Shown: positions 61,047-64,000 of the stretch, in pieces
How positions within the stretch are numbered: position 1 is the stretch's first letter
Layout: each line of letters opens with the position of its first letter
Source: Leishmania infantum JPCM5
Lineage: Eukaryota; Euglenozoa; Kinetoplastea; Trypanosomatida; Trypanosomatidae
Reading direction: 5' to 3'
Assembly: GCF_000002875.2 (NCBI RefSeq)
Contig: NC_009416.2
Location: forward strand, 317,501-381,500
DNA: 64,000 nt
Notes under the pieces: model-generated
Databases searched by the model: none
Told to the model about the DNA's origin: nothing
The model's input: only the letters and a program-made list of their open reading frames with translations
Made by a program: the position numbers and the translations under genes

Positions 61047-63364
61047 GCACGCACGACGAAACTCCGTCGCTCATCCGTCACACTCTCGCACATTATACGT
61101 GCACATACGCCTACATTTGTGTGCGTGGATCTACAGACTTTGCACTTCACAAACCATTACTTCCATATTTCTCCCTTTTTTTTCTTTCTCTAGTCTCTTG
61201 TTGTATCAGGAAAAGACGTGTGTGCGCGAGTGCTGACCCCACTTCCGTCACCCTTCTTCCACTCTTGACCCATTTCTATCTCTGTCACTCTCTCTACTTC
61301 CGAGTGCATCTCGTACCTTGTTCTTCTGCCCGCTTTCATATTGTCCTGTTAGCATTCCTTTTCCTTCTCTCGCCCGCTTGCGCCCCCCCCCTCCCACTCA
61401 TTCTCTCTTTCCACGTGTCTCGTGCTTTGGTGTGTGTGCGCGCACCCCTTCGGTCACGCTCTTCCCTCCTCAACCCGCCACCGTCCTTCTCCCTCTGTGC
61501 TTTTTCTTGTTCGACACTTTTTTCTCTTCTTATTCGCCCCCTCCGCGACGTTCTCTTACGCGCGTGCGTTAGCGTGTCCCTCCTTGTCGCTCTTTCTGTG
61601 CGTGTGTGTCTGTCTCTCGCTTTTTCTTTCATTGTGGAAGTGCATTCAGAGCTGTTTGTTCTGCTCACATCAACGACTCTGAACGTAGAACAGAAAGGAA
61701 GCGACATAGGTTGTTTACTCTTGTGCTTGAACCGTTGTTTTCTTTTTTTTTGTGCTAGTTTGCTCTTGTTCACCCTCCCTCCTCCTCTCTCTGCGTGTGC
61801 CTGTGCGTGTGTCTTTGTACGCGTGGTTTTATTTTTGTTGATTTTGTTTTTTCTTGCATTTTCACATTTTCTTCGCTCGTTTCTTTCGTCCCCCCTCTCT
61901 CCGCCCCTTCTGCTCTCCTCTCCTCCCTCCCTCCTGCGTGCGTGTGTGTATGCGTGTCGCTTCATGTCAGATTCGTTTGCGCTTCCTGTAATTGCCGTAA
62001 ACGTGGTTGTCTCTTTCATTCTTTATTCCTTACCGCGCGCGTTGTTGTTGCGCGTACGTGTCTTGGGGTGTATGCTTGTTGTTTAGCGTCTGTACTTCTT
62101 TGTATTGATTTCATTTTTCGTTCTTTTATCTTTCAGGCTTGCCCGTTTCACATGCTGTTCGATTTGCGTCTCTCCTGATTTTGTTTCTCGTCCCCTCCCT
62201 CGTTTTCTCCCCCCTTTCTGTGTGCTCTTTCTTTTTCTATCGTCGACTTCATCGTGCCTTTCACCCTGTGTGAAGGCTCTCGGTCCCCCTCGACGTTTCA
62301 TAATCACCACCACTCTTGTCCTCCTCGACTTGTGTGCCTCACGGCTGCACCCCGCCTTCTCCTTACCTCCCTCTACCAGGCGGCGCGCATCCTTCTTGCT
62401 CCTGATTGAGTCACCCCGCACAACTGGTGTGTGTGTGTTTTATTTCAAAGGTGATTCATCACAGAGCGGGGTAAGCCCTTGCGTAGCATCGGCAAGGTGA
62501 GAAAAATAACGAGCCAGCCACGAGCGTGAACTTGTCGGCACAGCTCCAGCGGAAGGGGATAACCGAATCCTAGAAGAGCGCCGACGAACAGCTGCGCAAG
62601 CGCTTCCTGACGTGGCGGTATCGGTGAGTCGAAGCTCTTGTTGTGAGTACAAAGGGACGACGAAAAAAAAAAGATACAATATTGAGAATACAGAGACCTA
62701 TCGCGTACGCCCCCCCCTCTCCAGTCATTGAGGCTGTTTCACAAGAAGGGATACAGACAGCGGCGGGCGCTCGTGTGATTATCGCTGGCTTCCCTCTTTT
62801 TGTTTTTGCCTCCTACACCCCCTGTGCTCACGTTTCTGCGGGTTGTGTCTGCATTGCTGTATCCCTCGCTGGCACTGGTTACCTGCAACACGTGGCATAT
62901 ATTTGTGTTCTTTGTTTTTGTGGTGCCCTGCTTCGGTGGTTCTTGCGGTCTTTCGACAAGAAAAGCATTCGCATTATATTTGCACCTGCCGTCTTTACTC
63001 TTTGTGTGCGCGTCCACGTCTCTTTCCCCCCTCCTGTCTTCCTCTGCTCTTGGTTGCTTGCTCTGGTGTCCGTTGTGTCTCTCCATATCTCCTACACATC
63101 TCACGTCTTTTTTTTTATTCTCGGTCCCCTTTTTTGTCTGCGCTTTATTTTTCGTGTGTGTGTGCCTGTCTGTGCGTGGGTGTGTCTCTCGTACTCGCCC
63201 TTTACACGCTCTGTGCTTTCCGGTCTTTCCGCTTTCACGGGTTTCTCCTCTCGCATCTTTTTGGAAAGGATAACGACAAGAGGAAACAAAACGAAAAAGG
63301 GGAGAGGGAACGAGAAAGAGAGAGCGCGCGCGAGGATTACATCAAGAAACGGACGAAAGACGGG

Positions 63365-63383
63365 ACACACACACACACACACA
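63365..63383. repeat. (AC)n microsatellite
   Basis: About nine AC units. Confidence 0.85.
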
Positions 63384-63431
63384 GGAAGTACGACTACCGA
63401 AACAACAGCAAAAAGACAAAACGTGAAGAAC

Positions 63432-63448
63432 GATATATATATATATAT
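63432..63448. repeat. (AT)n microsatellite
   Basis: Seventeen bases of alternating AT, 48 bp after the AC tract. Confidence 0.85.
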
Positions 63449-64000
63449 TATACAAGTCAGCGACGGGCGTCGCTGTCAATTCTGGTGAGGAAGGAGTCGC
63501 CACCCACAAAGAGGGTTCACGAGAGCTCTTCTTTTCCTATTGATTGATTTCTGACGGAACAAACCACCAAACACAAAAATATACGCAGAGGGCTGCTGCT
63601 CAACTGGAGAGAAAAAAAACAGAGAGGACTTGCTTTTCGTGTGTGTGTGTCTTCACTATTGAATTTTTTTTCCCTCGCGCGCGTGTGCGTAGGGTTTTAG
63701 AGAAAAAGAGAGAGGCGACTTTCCCGCGGCCGGCTCGAGCAGTTTCACAGACGCTTTAAAGAAAGTATCCAACGCTTCTTGCACATAGACACTTTTTTCT
63801 ACTTCAGCCCCGCCCCTCCCTATACCTCGCCTCTATTTGTCCCGTTGCACGTGTTTCTCTGCCTGTCGTTCGCTAGTTGGTGTCACGTTGTAGTTTGTCT
63901 TTTGCATTTTTTTGTGTCTCGTTCTCTTCGATTTTTGTTTTTCGTTTGCTGCGCGCGCGCGTGGTTAGCCACTAGAAAGGATATCTATAAGGCATACGTA

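Larger units (their letters stand above)
60014..64000. other. Long gene-free region at the right end
   Basis: T/C-rich 3' UTR of the calpain-like gene and leader of a gene beyond the window. It holds (CA)n at 61014-61042 with an adjoining ACGC repeat, (CA)n at 63365-63383 and (TA)n at 63432-63448. A 425-codon frame at 60809-62086 is a Leu/Ser/Phe/Cys-rich read of pyrimidine tracts without a coding look. The only base-composition outlier is 62470-62650 (see findings). No gene recognised. Confidence 0.5.

Noticed and set aside
60809..62086. 425-codon + frame after the calpain-like gene
   Set aside because: Translation is Leu/Ser/Phe/Cys-rich from pyrimidine tracts and a CA repeat, and its ATG is embedded in spacer sequence. 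The apparent membrane helices come from poly-T/C.
1..64000. CRISPR arrays, bacterial operons, riboswitches, rho-independent terminators
   Set aside because: No spaced repeats of CRISPR type and the sequence is eukaryotic (kinetoplastid); such elements are not expected. Repeats seen are microsatellites and retroposons.
1..64000. tRNA, rRNA or snoRNA genes
   Set aside because: Scanning for GGTTCGAxxCC-type B boxes and tRNA-like segments by eye gave none. A covariance-model search would be decisive; small snoRNAs could be missed.

Overview
The window looks like part of a chromosome of a kinetoplastid protist, most likely Leishmania. All intact genes are intronless and lie on the + strand, separated by 0.6-5.7 kb spacers full of pyrimidine tracts, (CA)n/(TG)n/(TA)n microsatellites and homopolymers. 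This is the layout of a polycistronic unit processed by spliced-leader trans-splicing and polyadenylation. GC-rich coding blocks in T/C-rich spacers and trypanosomatid retroposon remnants fit the same assignment. From memory, the gene set resembles Leishmania chromosome 32; this was not checked.

Layout, left to right. (1) 1-8.7 kb: the 3' end of one PTB-like RNA-binding protein and a complete four-RRM relative in tandem. (2) 9.6-11.3 kb: an unannotated-looking protein with the winged-helix plus zinc-ribbon plan of TFIIE-alpha. (3) 13.0-15.0 kb: decayed coding sequence with no intact frame. (4) 15.3-30.7 kb: housekeeping genes: PheRS alpha, ribosomal protein eL20 (L18a), ethanolamine-phosphate cytidylyltransferase, a coiled-coil protein that may be SPF27-like, protein phosphatase methylesterase 1, and V-ATPase subunit a. 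(5) 32.7-33.1 kb: a small conserved-looking ORF. (6) 33.4-38.1 kb: a retroposon zone with a degenerate ingi/L1Tc-type remnant (RNase H and Cys finger) and a SIDER2-like element. (7) 38.4-48.6 kb: a divergent GMC oxidoreductase, a CLASP-family TOG protein and Tudor-SN. (8) 50.4-50.9 kb: a second SIDER2-like copy, almost identical to the first and in the same orientation. (9) 52.5-60.0 kb: a Cdc34/Ube2G-type E2 with a UBA-like tail, and a very large calpain-like protein resembling the androglobin calpain module. (10) 60.0-64.0 kb: no recognisable gene.

The genes do not form one pathway. Themes are RNA handling (two PTB-like proteins, Tudor-SN, possible SPF27), translation (PheRS, eL20), transcription (TFIIE-alpha-like), microtubule/flagellum biology (CLASP, calpain/androglobin-like), ubiquitin and PP2A regulation, phosphatidylethanolamine synthesis and organelle acidification. 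The most interesting signals are the TFIIE-alpha-like protein, the androglobin-like giant, and the pair of near-identical direct repeats bracketing a 12.9 kb three-gene segment, a configuration suited to recombination-driven amplification.

Limits: family calls rest on motif recognition without searches. Starts are the first plausible in-frame ATG; splice-acceptor positions are inferred from pyrimidine tracts followed by AG.
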